64,000 nt of DNA from Gliomastix tumulicola (Eukaryota; Ascomycota; Sordariomycetes; Hypocreales; Bionectriaceae), in assembly GCA_001599755.1 (NCBI GenBank), contig BCHX01000006.1:855336-919335 (forward strand), written 5' to 3'. The notes under the pieces are model-generated. The model was given only the letters and a program-made list of their open reading frames with translations, was not told the origin of the DNA and did not search any database. Positions 32,299-44,646 of this stretch are shown here, piece by piece. The position numbers were made by a program, and so were the translations under genes. Each line of letters starts with the position of its first letter. The first letter of the stretch is position 1.

Positions 32299-32695
32299 GA
32301 TGCTGCGCTGATGAAAAGCGTTGACTGTCGTATTATGAGACTCAATTGATCCCCCAATCCACGCCACATCCTCACTTTATACTACAAGCCAGCCTCGTCA
32401 TCTGACAACTTCACCCCGAGCTGCGAAGATCCCCCGTCTCCCCGCAAGGGATGCCGTCCACTCATAGGCGGAAATAAATTAAGTCAGGTACCGAGCTGGG
32501 GTTCCTGGAGATCCTACGGTTGAATGTCCAATTAGCCGGGCTGGACCCTCCCCTTCGGTAACAACAGGGAGAGAGAGAGTCTGACACACAGGAGGAAGTC
32601 CATCGATCAAGGTTGACATGCATAACCGAGAACTTTGTCATTATTCAGATCTCTGTCTTATCGTAATAGCCTGTTTACCGCCCTCCTGAAATCCC
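32299..32695. promoter_or_regulatory. GH43 promoter with TATA box and one XlnR-type site
   Basis: TTTATA (TATAAA on the minus strand) at 32376-32381 and TTAGCC (GGCTAA) at 32532-32537. A single GGCTAA in 400 bp can occur by chance. It also holds the 3' flank of the PRISE gene. Confidence 0.5.
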
Positions 32696-33976
32696 CTACG
32701 GGATAATCTTCGCCTTGCGGTACCGGTCAAACCCGGTGTACCACGCCGTCTGCGTGTCCACCTCCTCCTTGGCATCCCCCATGAGCTCGTGCGTCCTGCT
32801 CATGTCGAGCTGCCGGTCAAAGTTGAACATCTTCATGATGAACGTCGGGAACCCGCTGAAGCTCTTGTCGTTGCCTACACGCCCCGTCACGAGGCCGTGC
32901 TTCCTCTCCACGGCCCGCCAGTCCTCGACGTGCTCGGCGAGGAACTGCGCCGGCTCCGGACCGCAGCCTCCCGGGGGTGGCCCGACGCCCTTGAGGCCGA
33001 AGTAGGCGCAAATGATGGGCCACTTCTTGCTCCAGGAGGACGGCTGGGCGCTGTCGGCGGCGTTGAAGCGCTGGCCGGCGGACTTTTCGGGGTGCAGGGA
33101 GGCGTAGATGGCGGTCTTGGCTACGATGTCCTGGCTGCTGTCGTTGCAGAGGATGGTGTACGACTCCTCTGTCCCTGGGAACTGGACCTCGGTCCCCTTG
33201 CCCTGCAGCTCAACGACTAGGGACAGATACAGCCCCAGCCACTGGTTCAGACTGTACACATTGTTGTTCGGCACAAAGCCCACAATGACATCTGGAATCA
33301 CATCGCACCACGTCCAGCTCTTGCCCTCGGACAGCGCCGCCAGCTCGTCGCACTGGCCGTAGTAGAACATCTGCGATGCGTAAGGCTCCGGGATGCGCGG
33401 GAGGGACTCGCGGAGGGGCAGGTCGTTGCTGAAGGGGAACTTGTCGATGAGGTGGACGCCGTAGGCCTTGGTGCCCGTGGGGAGGACGACGAACTTGAGG
33501 CTACGAGAGAGGGCCTCGGCGGCGCGGACGGCGCGGGAGAGGAGCTCCTTGTTGATCTGTACTTCCTTTTCGGGGTCGAGGTCCATGATGTAGGCTTCGG
33601 CTTGTCAGATGATATTCTGGAGAAAGAGCAGGAGAAGGCTTACCGAAGAAGTAGACATGGGTGATCTCGCCGATGTGCTTCACTTTTGCCTTGAGCTCTG
33701 CCTCCAGTCCGGCTTGTCCCTTGTCCGTCAATATGTCAATGCCGCTGACGACGTCCAGCTTGGATGATGAGGGCCATTGCGCGGCTTCAGGGCTCAACGG
33801 CCGATTAGTCAGGGCAGTGACGGAGGCAAAGGTATCTGGCGATGGGTATCCCTGGAGGATGAGGTTCGTGATGGCCCATCCCGTGATGCCACTGGCCCCT
33901 GCGATGTGTCAGTCTTGGGTCAATTCGAAGGCCAGAAGCGTCACATACCGAAGACAAGTGCGTGGTTGGACGACAT
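32696..33976 (-). CDS. PRISE-type NAD(P)H reductase (progesterone 5-beta-reductase/iridoid synthase-like)
   Basis: Extended SDR of the PRISE family, which reduces enones such as progesterone or 8-oxogeranial in plants; fungal homologues occur in specialised metabolism. Exons 33976-33949, 33898-33644 and 33600-32696 join in phase to 395 residues. Seen: the split Rossmann motif VFGASGITGWAI across intron 1, the PTGTKAYG strand, the FYYGQCDELAAL segment that carries the family's active-site Tyr region, and the C-terminal WYTGFDRYRKAKIIP end. The protein probably binds NADPH; the substrate is unknown. It is divergent from the Baeyer-Villiger monooxygenase at 35090, so the two may act on the same cyclic ketone or enone (inference). 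Confidence 0.85.
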
Positions 33977-35089
33977 GTTCAATATCACGCGTTTGCAAAT
34001 GTGCTATCGTACGATGAGAATGATGAAATCTACTACCGCGGTCGAGGTCGAAATGCTGATGATAAGAAATTGCACATGGCTTCAACTACGTCAATGGCGC
34101 CGTCAGCACCCCTCCGCATCCGACCGAATAGCTAGCATCAGTTACACGGATGGGGAAATACGTAGCCGACTTCACTGTCAGTTTAGGTGCTTCCCCCCTT
34201 CTTCTTGGCGCCGAAGCCTTGGATCACATGGTCCCTCACGAGTTGGAGATCTGGGGGGGGGGCATGGATGAAGCTAATGATTCAGTGAAGATGACTGGAG
34301 GCAGGGAAGCCGCCACTGCGCCGAAAAGACTGTCACCGGCTGAGTATTGATGAAAATGCAAGTCTCTGTCTCTGTCTCCCTCTCCCTCCTACGCTCTTCA
34401 TCTCCTGATCAAGCCCATGCATCAGACGGACACAGTCCATAGGACATGCCTGTCACATCAAGCACAGCCCATACACGAACACGGAAGACCGACGTCTGCA
34501 TGCTTCCCCACCTCGATGAGCCACTGAACCTGCAAAAGTTTCCCGGGGGCGAGTCGTGCAGAGTGCAAGGTCGGAATTGCCCACTTCCCCGGGAAACGGT
34601 TTCCACGAGCAGCAGCGTGTGGCCTAGACCCCTTTTCCCCCACACCAGCAACAGTGGCTCCGGGGAGCCCCTTTCTAGCAAGGATCGGAGCTCAATTTAG
34701 CTGCCGGGTTATTATTGGATATCGAGTGGCTGAGGAGGTGTGTGGTGCTGCTGGACTTGGTCGCTGCTACCCTTTCTCCTACAGCTGGTGTTACGCTGCA
34801 GGTGGAAATGTGTATCCCGTAACCTGTGGCGTGATAGGCGTCGAATGATTCCGGGTATGTACATGCACTTTGGAGAGCCGTGTGGCTCGTACAGTCGTCG
34901 TAGCCGAGGAGGCGAGTGAGGCAAAGTAGGATGTTGACTATGTGTGCAATATATCTCCTTGTAACACCAAGCTGCACGTGTTAAGCCTCCTCTCCTCTTC
35001 ATTCTTTGGCCCTGCTCTGTCACACTCCTTTGCGTGCCTGCTACTTGCCTGTCTACTGTCTGTCTCCCTCTGACGCATTTCTGCCCACC
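33977..35089. promoter_or_regulatory. divergent promoter region, PRISE gene and BVMO
   Basis: A 1.1-kb space between divergent genes. It holds a G-run at 34254-34262 and one CCGAGG at 34914-34919. No gene supported. Confidence 0.4.
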
Positions 35090-37234
35090 ATGGCTCCCTC
35101 TGTCGCCGACGACATCGTGCCGGGCGCGACCAACGCCGCCTTCAACGAGACCATCCCCGACGCCAACAGCTTCCTCAAGAAGACGCCGCCAAAGACCAAC
35201 GGCGGGCCCGTCCGCGCGCCCGAGGAGGAGGCCTTCCACTACCCGCCCTACGTGCCCGCGGACGCGACCTACAGCGTGCTCAAGCAGTACCACTCCAAGC
35301 CGACCAAGCTGCGCGTGGCATGCGTCGGCGCGGGCGCCTCGGGGCTCTGCCTCGCGTACAAGATGGAGCGGCAGCTGGTGCCTGGCTCGTGGGAGCTGAC
35401 GCTGTTTGACAAGAATCCTCACTTTGGCGGGACGTGGTATGAGAACACGTATCCGGGTGTGGCATGCGATGTGCGTGTCTTTTCCTTCCAAGACTGCCAT
35501 GATATATCACTGACAGACAGCCCAGATCCCCTCCCATCTGTACACCTTCTCCTGGGACCCCAAGCCCGACTGGTCGCACTACTTCGCCTACGGGCCCGAG
35601 ATCCAGGGCTACTTCGAGGACTTCGCCGCGCGCCACGGCTCCCGGAAGTACATGAAGCTCAGCACCAAGGTCCTCGAGGCGCGCTGGGACGAGGAGAAGG
35701 GCCTCTGGAGCCTGACGCTCGAGGACCAGATTACAAAGGGCACGTGGCAGGACTGGTCCCACGTGCTGATCAACGGCACGGGCATCCTCAACAACTGGAA
35801 GTGGCCCGACATCGAAGGGCTGCACGACTTCGCGGGGCCCAAGATGCACTCGGCCGCGTGGGATCACGACGTCGATTTCGCGGGTAAGACGGTGGGTGTG
35901 ATTGGGACGGGGTCGACGTCGGTGCAGATCGTGCCGCAGCTGCAGAAGGAGGCCGAGCACGTGAAGGTGTTTATGCGGTCGAGCACCTGGATCAGCCCGC
36001 CTTTGTGAGTCTCCCCCCGATATATCTTGAGAGCGAGCTGAAGCTGATGGAAGCAAGTGGCGGCGGCGTCCTCGAGACTGATCTCCGTCACGGAGAGGCG
36101 GGAGACCAGCCCGGCCATCGCCAGTACACCTTCACCGACGCGGACAAGCAGCGCTTCCGCGACGATCCCGCCTACCACCTCGACTTCCGCAGGCGCATCG
36201 AGGCCGAGATCAACTCCCTCTTCGACATGTACCGCCAGGGCTCCGAGACGAGCAACGCCTTCCGCAAGCTCATCACCGAGGAGATGGAGCGCCGCATGGG
36301 CCCCGGCCACGAGGAGCTCAAGAAGTTCATCATCCCGACGTGGGCGCCCGGCTGCCGGCGCATCTCCCCCGGCGACGGCTATCTCGAGGCGCTGGTGAAG
36401 CCCAACGTCGAGCCCGTGTACGGCGGGCCGCAGAGGATCGTGCCGGAGGGCGTCGTGGGCGAGGATGGGAAGCTGCATAAGATTGATATCCTGGTGTGCG
36501 CTACGGGGTTCAACGTTGCGTTCCGGCCGGCGTTCAAGCTGATCAACGGGGACGGTAAGACGTTGCATCAGGATTGGGATGAGCAGACGGGCGGCGGCGG
36601 CGTGAATCTCTACTTTGGCGTGAGCGCGCCGCGGTTCCCGAACTACTACACTATCGTGGTGAGTACATATGGCCTTATCTGCTTGTCTTTCACGTCTGGT
36701 CTCACTGACGATGGCATCAGGGCCCCGGTGCTACCTGGTCCTCCGGCACGCTCCTCCCCTCGATCGAGACGACCATCGAGTACTCCATCAAGATGATGAA
36801 GAAGATCCAGCACGACAACATCCGCTCCATCGCCGTCAAGCAGGACGCCCTCGACGACATCTACGCGCACTTTGACGAGTTCCACAAGTCGACCGTCTTC
36901 CAGGAGGAGTGCCGCAGCTGGTTCAAGGACGGCAAGAAGAAGAACAGGATCTACCTGTGGCCGGGGCCGGTATGTCTCATCTCATCTCATCTCATCTCAT
37001 CTCACCTCACCCCAATACAGTATCACCATCGCTAAGCTCACGTTGCTATCACAGACAATCCACTTCCTCAAGAGCATCAAGGACCCCCGCTTCGAAGACT
37101 ACGATATCCGATACCGATACCCGAATAGATTTGCATACCTGGGCCACGGCGAGGTCCTGGCCAACACGACCAAGGACGTCCTCGGCCTGAGCACGTACGT
37201 GCGCGATGTGGACAACGACTGGGGGGTAGAGTGA
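35090..37234 (+). CDS. FAD-dependent Baeyer-Villiger monooxygenase (class B flavoprotein)
   Basis: Type I BVMO that inserts oxygen next to a ketone to give an ester or lactone, using NADPH. Five exons, 35090-35470, 35526-36004, 36058-36658, 36721-36969 and 37055-37234, join in phase to 629 residues. Seen: the first Rossmann motif GAGASG (residues 80-85), the BVMO fingerprint F229-x-G-x3-H235-x3-W239-D, the second Rossmann motif GTGSTS just after it, and the ATGF segment (CATGFNVAF). Intron 4 holds a (TCTCA)n repeat. The start at 35090 follows a favourable CCACC and precedes MAPSVADDIV. Divergent from the PRISE reductase, it could act on the same cyclic terpenoid, steroid or polyketide ketone (inference). 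Confidence 0.93.
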
Positions 37235-38776
37235 TAGAAGCGCCGCTGTGTTGGCGGTGTTGCATTTTCATTTCCTCAGATACAACCATGCGTTACATTC
37301 TTTCATTATCATATACATGTGTGTGTGTGTGCGTTGCATTTGATAGTACGTGGCCGTCCATTCACACTCCATTTCACATATCCCGACGTTCCATTGCTCG
37401 CCACCTCGCCCGTGAATGAGGAATGTGATTCGTAATGCCGAGTAGTGAGGGGAAAATGCAGGCCATGCATCGCGCTGCGAGCGTAGAGACTTGCCGATGG
37501 TGGCCACCAGGACGTTAGTGAAATGCACCCTTGATATTTAGGCCCATGGTCACAAGTTTAGCGACCACTAGCGTGCGATGGACGTGGCCTCGTGAGCAGA
37601 GCCAGGCTTATCAAAGGGGGCCGGGAGGGGTATTATGCAGAGAGACACTCACCGAGGTGGTATTCAGCACTCCAACCGTACCATCACAAAGACAACAGAC
37701 CTGCTATTCGTCGGGGCGGACCACATTGATACCCCGAAGGGTGACACACCCACGCCCTCAGGGACCTCCTTAGCTTGAATCCTAAACTCCTCAACGCCCT
37801 GCTCCGCGTGCCAGGCAGGACCGCGCGCAAGCCCCGTGTTATAGCCATTTCTAGCGAGTCGGGCGTCCTCGACTAAGCCCCTGCCCATGACTCAGGTTGG
37901 AGGGCTCACCCTGGGAAAAGGTGCCTGCGGGGGACGCTGCCGAGTCTTGAGGGCTCACTACCTGTCATCGTGATTGGATACCAGGGAGCTAAACCAGCCA
38001 GGGCAGAGGGGGGAGCGGAGGTCCAGCTTGGCTTGGGGGAGCTGGGGAAAGCTGGGGAGGGGGAGTCTCGAATCCGGACGGCCGGGGCTGGAATTGAGTC
38101 CCGTGGCAGGTCTTTCTAGCCCTGATTCGACGTTCTCTGGACGCCCAGATGATTCACCTTGGATGGCAACGCCTTCTCCCTGTCACTCTCCCCGTCAAAG
38201 TGGCCGACTTCACAGCGGACAGGACTCCCATCGATCCACACGCATTCCAGGGATCAGGCCCCAAGCGATTCACTAGCTGAAGCTCAGAGCTCCCAGTACT
38301 CCCCTCCCCCGCTCCCTCTGCACTCCGCCCCCCACCGATATAGCCGTGGCAATTCGCGGCAAATCGGGGTTTTCCCCAGGACCTCGCAGGGTTCGCCGAC
38401 GTCTTGCCCAGGCTGACCCCGAAGATATCGGCGCGCGCATGAGTCGTGGCCGGGATAGCCCCGGTTCTCAGCGTTGCAGAACCTGGAATCACAGGAGCTG
38501 AACGAACGGGTTCTTGTTCATTTGTCATTCGTAGATGAGCCATTGGTACATCACTCTGTAAGTCCGGGGTGCCACTCGCCCCGTCTGTATCTGGAGAGGA
38601 GGATACGACTCGTCCCAGGGAGGTGTCACACACCCTCGTCTATCACGGTCCTCCTCTAGCGTCACCTTCACGACAGGACGAGACCAAGCAAGGCCCATCA
38701 AAACGGACAGGCTAGCATCACCGCCTTGCAGGACCGCACACACCCAATGCAAGGTCCTACTTTTTCTTTTTCGTCT

Positions 38777-38815
<39 letters not shown>

Positions 38816-38990
38816 AATACCACACGCCCCCCCAAGACTCCGGGGCCCCGGACTTTTCTTAGCTTCGTCGAGCAGTTCCTTTCTCCACGCGTTTCTCGCC
38901 TCGCCCCCTCTCTCTCTCTCCTTCTCCCCTTTCCCTTTCTCATCATCCCCAGATTATGTTTTTTTGATCTCCGGGTTTGAGACTCCTTGA
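37235..38990. promoter_or_regulatory. long upstream region of Zn2Cys6 regulator
   Basis: 1.75 kb with no supported gene. A pure (CT)n tract occupies about 38782-38814, followed by further pyrimidine-rich sequence to 38945; such tracts are common just upstream of fungal transcription start sites. Confidence 0.45.
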
Positions 38991-41900
38991 ATGATACCGT
39001 GCTTCATACCCCGAGAGGTCTTCAGGACTCCGTTGGACTCGTACATCGCCTACTCGCAGACGAGCCCCGAGCACTACATGGTCATGGCGTCCAAGGACAG
39101 CAAGGCCAGCAAGGAACGCGGCGAGGCGTCGACGGACGTCAGCGCGCAGGAGAACGTGTCCCCAGGCAGCAGCAGCAACAACAACACACAGGCAGGTTCC
39201 TCGTCGTCGGCTTCGTCGTCACGGCACGCGTCGTCCAAGGCGCAGCAGGTCAGACACAGAGCGTCGGTGGCCTGCGCGGCGTGCCGGGACCGGAGGATCA
39301 GGTGTGTTGTGCCGCAGGGCCAGAGCGAGTGTAACCAGTGTCGGCGTACGGCGACGGAGTGTATTATCAAGAACGATGATGAGCGGAGGCGGTAAGTGTG
39401 ACTTCTTTCCAGGGATTGATTGGACGGTGACTGACGGTTATGAAGACCAATTTCCAAGGCGTATATGTCGTCGTTGTCAGACCGGATTGCGTTACTGGAG
39501 GGCATGCTCGCCGAACAGGGCCTCCAGGCACCACCGGCCGTCCACCCTCCAAAGACAAAGCAAGAGGCTCAGTCCAAGCCAGCCGACGAGCCGGATCGCA
39601 ACGACGCAAAGGACCAGCCTTCCATCCCTAAGCAGACCCAACAGCAGCAGCAGCAGCAGCAACAACAGCAGCACCACCAACAACAGCCCTTATCCATCAT
39701 GTCGCCCTCCCTCAACGTCAACGTCCCCTCCCCTCCCGACTCCGGCAACGAAGACTACCTCGCCAACGCCCACGACCACTACCCGGACCCGTCCTCCTTC
39801 AGCCACCCTCCCCCTGCCAAGGAGGACTCCCCCTTCCGCATGCTCGACCCGAAGCAGGAGGACATCATCCACCGCCTGCTCTCGTCCCGCGGCAGCCTCT
39901 CCTTCGACCAGCTCTCGGGTCGTCTGCGCTTCTTCGGCCCCACGGCCAACAGCCACGTCTACGCCGAGACGCCGGACCAGTTCGACTCGCGGGAGCCGCC
40001 CGAGCAGGTCCGGCGCGCGGAGCGCATCATCCGGAGTCTCAGCGCGTCGACGTACGACTACCTGATGGACAACTTCTGGCACTGGTACAACAGCGTCATC
40101 CCCGTCATCGAGAGGGACGCCTTCGAGGCCGATCGCGAGTCGCAGAATCCCAAATTCTACTCGAGCTTCCTGCACATCTGCATCCTGGCCATGGGGTACC
40201 GCGGCGCCGATACGGAGAGGGAGGACATGCGCAAGATCTCGCTGGGCCACAGGGAGAGCACGCTGCACAGGGAGGCCAAGTACATGCTGGACATTGAGCT
40301 GGAGCGGCCGGGCGGGATTCCGAGTGTGCAGGCGCTGCTTCTGCTCGGCGATCTGGAGTGCGGTGTTGGACGGGACAACACGGGCTGGATGTACTCAGGT
40401 ACGCTCCTCACTCACCTCCTCACTCACCTCCTCCCTTTTCCTCATACTGACACTCCCCCCGCAGGCATGTCCAACCGCCTCGCCTTCGACATCGGCCTCC
40501 ACCTCGACTGCACCAACAACGGCATGCCAGACGAGGAGGTCCAGATCCGCCGCATGGTCATGCGCGCCTGCGTCATCTACGACCGCTACTGGGCGCTCTT
40601 CCTCGGCCGCCCGACGAGCATCAAGAGCCAGGACATCGGCATGGAGCTGCTGTCCGACAAGCTCTCCCTCTTGCAGTCCGACTTCGCGGCGCCGCCGCCG
40701 CCCGGGCGCGACCTCGTGCTCGAGATCTACGAGCAGCTCATCGAGCTCATGGAGCTGGCGGGCCGCATCGTCGAGATGCGCGACCAGCACGCCGTCAAGC
40801 GCAAGGCGACGCTGAGCAACAGCGGCAGCAACATGTTTGCGCTCAACGAGGCCGAGGACAATGCGTATCTGCATGTTATCAATCTGGATCGGCAGCTGCA
40901 GAACTGGTATCGGCGCCTGCCGGAGCATCTGGCGTGGAAGCCGGTGAATATCAAGACGGCGCCGTACAGCTTCTTCCTACTGCATCAGCAGTACCATGTG
41001 TCGATGATTCTGCTGCACAGGCCGTGGGCCAAGTACGATACGGACGGGGCGGGCAGCACTGCTGCGTCGTCTCATTCAAGCCCGGAGGGGAATCACATGA
41101 ACCCCGAGGCTTCTGCAGGTGTTCACTCCAACGCCGGCAGTAGTGATCACGCCCTGGGCATGGGAGACCCGAGCTCGATGATCCATGATAGCCGGGCCTC
41201 GCTGTCACGGAGCATCTGCACGCAGCAGGCCATCCGCGTGGCGCGCATCTTCTGGCAGCACCGCCAGCGCTTCGACGGCCGCAAGATCTTCGTCACGGGC
41301 ATCCAGCACGCGGGCACAGCGGTCTTAGCACTCGTCGCAGCACTGGGCTTCCAGCGCAACGACGCCGACCGCCGCACATATCTCGGCTACCTCGAGATCC
41401 TCAGCGACGCCCTCGCCGACATGAGCCACACGTACCACCCGGCGGGCCGCATGGACGACCTCCTCAAGGCCGTGCTCACGCAGATCCGCCTCGGCCTCGG
41501 CGAGTCCCCGCGCAGCTTCCACGACTTCGGGCTCTCGGGCGACGGCTCCGCGCCGTCGATGATGGTGCCGCTGCGTCGCGAGGCCGCCGGGGATGCTGAC
41601 AGCGGATATCCGTCGAAGCGGCGACGGCCGGGGAACAGCCGGAGGGCGTCGGAGCTGCCTCGCGCCCCGCCGCCGTTCTTCTCTGCACAGCAGCAGACGA
41701 TGCCGCGGCCGCTGTTCGCGGCGGACGACGCGGCGCATCATCGGCATGGGTCAGACGTGGACTCGATGCTCTTCTCGCTCGGGCTCAGCAGCAGCGCCGG
41801 CGGGGGATCAGACGCGCTGGGCATGGCGAGCTACATGCAGGGCAGTGCCATCGATATAGACGCCGACGACATGGCTCTCGTGACGTCGTCCGATGCCTGG

Positions 41901-42200
41901 GGTCTGGGCAGCATGCACAGCGACCATAGTAATCGACCCTTCGACCATCAAACGATAACAGAGTACGGCTCGGCAGGCCTCAGCGCCAGCTCCGTGCTGG
42001 GGCAGAAGCCCACGGGCAGCATGTACCCGCCGCCGCCGAAGCAGGATGTCTCAGCAGACAGAGACCTGTCGGTGCTGGATCCGAGCATGACGGCTGAAAT
42101 GAGCCCTGTAAGTCTGACAGGCATGGTGCAGAGCGTCGAGGGCGGGACGGACGAAGGGGACAAGCGGAACCACGATTTGGACTTCTTCAGCTTTTCGTAA
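38991..42200 (+). CDS. Zn(II)2Cys6 transcription factor with fungal-specific TF domain
   Basis: Nuclear DNA-binding regulator of 1029 residues. Exons 38991-39391, 39446-40398 and 40465-42200 join in phase. Seen: the binuclear zinc cluster C95-x2-C98-x6-C105-x8-C114-x2-C117-x6-C124, then a linker and short coiled coil (SLSDRIALLEGMLAEQG), a Gln/His-rich stretch, and a fungal-specific TF domain (PF04082-like) around residues 330-560 (FWHWYNSVIPVIERDAF, SNRLAFDIGLHLDC, YDRYWALFLGRP). A long low-complexity C-terminus follows and ends DLDFFSFS, a plausible acidic/aromatic activation tail. The 66-nt second intron is a multiple of three without stops, so it could also be read through. A downstream ATG at 39078 (MVMASKD region) is an alternative start. 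I cannot assign it to a named regulator. Confidence 0.9.
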
Positions 42201-42300
42201 TGGATCTTCATCAGGTTCTTAATAGTTATATTTGGGTTTCTCAGAACAGTAAATCTACTTGCCCGTCAGTGCCAGTGCAGTGCCAAAAGTGCCCCGTGTT

Positions 42301-43273
42301 TCAATTCGAGGTGAAGCCGCCGTCGACGACCAGCGTCGAGCCCTGGGCGAAGCTGTTCATGGGCGACGAGAGCCACACGATGGCGTCGGCGATCTCGTCC
42401 ACCTCGGCCAGCCGCTTGAGGGGCGTCCTCTCGATGTCCTTGTGCAGCGGGGAGCCCTCGCCTGCGTCCATGCCGCGGCGGATGAGGGGCGTGGCGACGT
42501 AGCCTGGGGAGATGGCGTTGATGCGGATGTTGTACGAGGCGTAGGCGTTGGCGTCGCCCTTGGTGAGGCCGATGACGCCTGGGGGAGGGCGTCAGTCGTA
42601 CAAGGATAGAGGATTGAGACGGGGGCTGCTTACCGTGCTTGGCGGTGGTGTAGGCCGTGTGGGAGAGATGGCTGCTGGGCGCGACGAGGCCGTACATCGA
42701 GGCCACATTGACGATGCGCCCTCTCCCTTCCCTGCTGCCTCGGTCCCTGATTGACGTGTGTAAGCGAGCGTTCTCCAGCTGAGAAGTGAGACATACTCCT
42801 GCTTCACCATGACAGCCAGCTCCTCCTTCTGGCACCGATACACACCACGCAGATTCACATCCAGCACCCTGTCAATCTCCTCATCCTCCGTCTCGTGCGT
42901 CAGCTTGCCCGAGCCGCTGATGCCCGCGTTGTTGACAGCGACGTCCAGCCGGCCGAAAGCCCGTGCCACGTCGGCGATGCTCTGCTTCACCTGCGCGCCG
43001 TCGCGGACGTCAAGATGGAGGGGCAGAATCTCAAGGGACGGGTACTGCTGCTTGAGGGCAGCGATGGAAGTATCCAGGTCGCCTTTGTTGACGTCGGCGA
43101 GGGCGAGACGGGTGATGCCGTGGCGCGCAAAGGCGATGGCTGTCTGTTTGCCGATGCCTGCAGGTGGTGTGAGCGGGACACGCGTGCATGTTCAAGTTCG
43201 TCCGATACGATAAGGGGGGCATACCGCTCGCTGCGCCTGTGATGAAGGCAGATCCTTTGAGGAGGGATGTCAT
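42301..43273 (-). CDS. short-chain dehydrogenase/reductase
   Basis: Classical SDR, 266 residues, exons 43273-43225, 43157-42797, 42746-42634 and 42578-42301, all in phase. Seen: the cofactor motif TGAASGIGKQTA across intron 1, NNAGISGSG, the strand-5 Ser region (RIVNVASMYG) and the catalytic Y169-x3-K173 in AYTTAKHG, then AISPGYVATPLI. The acid residue after strand 2 (LALADVN) suggests NAD(H) preference. It ends GGFTSN, with no peroxisomal signal. It is convergent with the Zn2Cys6 regulator, 100 bp apart; the substrate is unknown. Confidence 0.92.
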
Positions 43274-44646
43274 GATGTATCTGAGTACTAGCAGACGCGA
43301 CGAATACTTGAGACAGAGAGGGGAAGGGGATAAGGCTTCAACCAACGATATCCAGCTCTTGTCGGGTGCTATTTCACTGGAAGCTCTCCCGCCCTCAGCT
43401 GCCGTTACAGGGGGGAGCTTTCTCCCTCTAGCAGCTCTTAGCCCGATTTGGATGGCTGCACAGGGGCTTGAGGGGGGTTCAGCTCCCCCGGAAAATGAGA
43501 GCCCGTCTTCTATCCGATGAACGCCAATCGCCGTCCATTTTCCCCACTGCCACTTTTTCCGTGCGTTCATGCTATCAATCGAACCATGGGATGCTTCTGT
43601 GGCTGGCTTCAGGAGACGGCTGCCGAGCTCTAGGCATGCTTACCCGTGCATCGGTGATTTCTGGGTTATTTTAGACGAGGAGTCTTAGACCAAGACGGTT
43701 GTGTGGTTCGATGGGAGGGATGACACCCAGCATGTAACGAGGGCAGCGGACACTGAGGGTGTGCTACAGAAACAACCTACAGCAGGCTGTTTGCGGACTC
43801 CGTTACCCGTTTACTTGGATGATGCCATATCGTAAAGGAATGGGAGATGACTACCAACCGAGTCACCAAGACAGCTACTAGTAGTCAACCATATTTGAGC
43901 ATTTTTAAGCTCTCGTAGATGTTGCGGCCCGTTGGCCACATGCCCAGTCTAGGGTAGGTGAGACAATGGCAGCCTGAACAAGGTGCACTCCTGGCGAAGG
44001 CTACGATGGTAGACAAGGTGTGTAGACTAAGCAACATCAGGGTCGTTTTACCGCGTCCTATATCGATCACGATTTGACTTCCTGACATTTGTCCAACTTC
44101 ATCCCTGTCTCTGTCCATTCCCTGCCTTCAGAGGGCAACCAATACCGCTAGTTGCACAACCTCTTTCTTTCCCCCAAATACTAGTAGTCAGTACGTAGCC
44201 TCTTCATTGACTAACGGAGCTTTCATTGGCCTCATTTGGGAATGATTAGGAAGGTAGAGGGTGCGTGTGCGAGCTGCTCACGAGCACGTTGTTGTAGTGG
44301 CGGGCAAAGACCTGGTGTAATACATCTAATCACACGGGCATCGAATCAGAGGGCAGGATGATACTTGGGGACAGCAGCTTTGTGAATTATGCAAGACTAA
44401 GGGGGATGAGGACGAGGACGTGGGAGGGACGAACTGGGCAGAGCTGATTTACAGTCAAGGCAGGAAAGGAGACCACCAAAAAGGGGTTAGGAGAAAGTGA
44501 GAAGGAAGAAGAAGAAGAAGAAGAAGAAGAAGAAGAACGAACGAACGAACTCAATTCAGATACCTCGAAAGGGAGGCGGTCGCCACGCTGATATAGGGGG
44601 AACGATTAAAGACAAACTTCGCACTTCCGTCTCTGACTGCTAAAAT
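43274..44646. other. 1.4-kb gene-poor stretch with GAA microsatellite
   Basis: SDR promoter at the left and 3' flank of the NmrA-like gene at the right. A (GAA)n run followed by (CGAA)3 lies at about 44505-44550. No gene supported. Confidence 0.45.
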
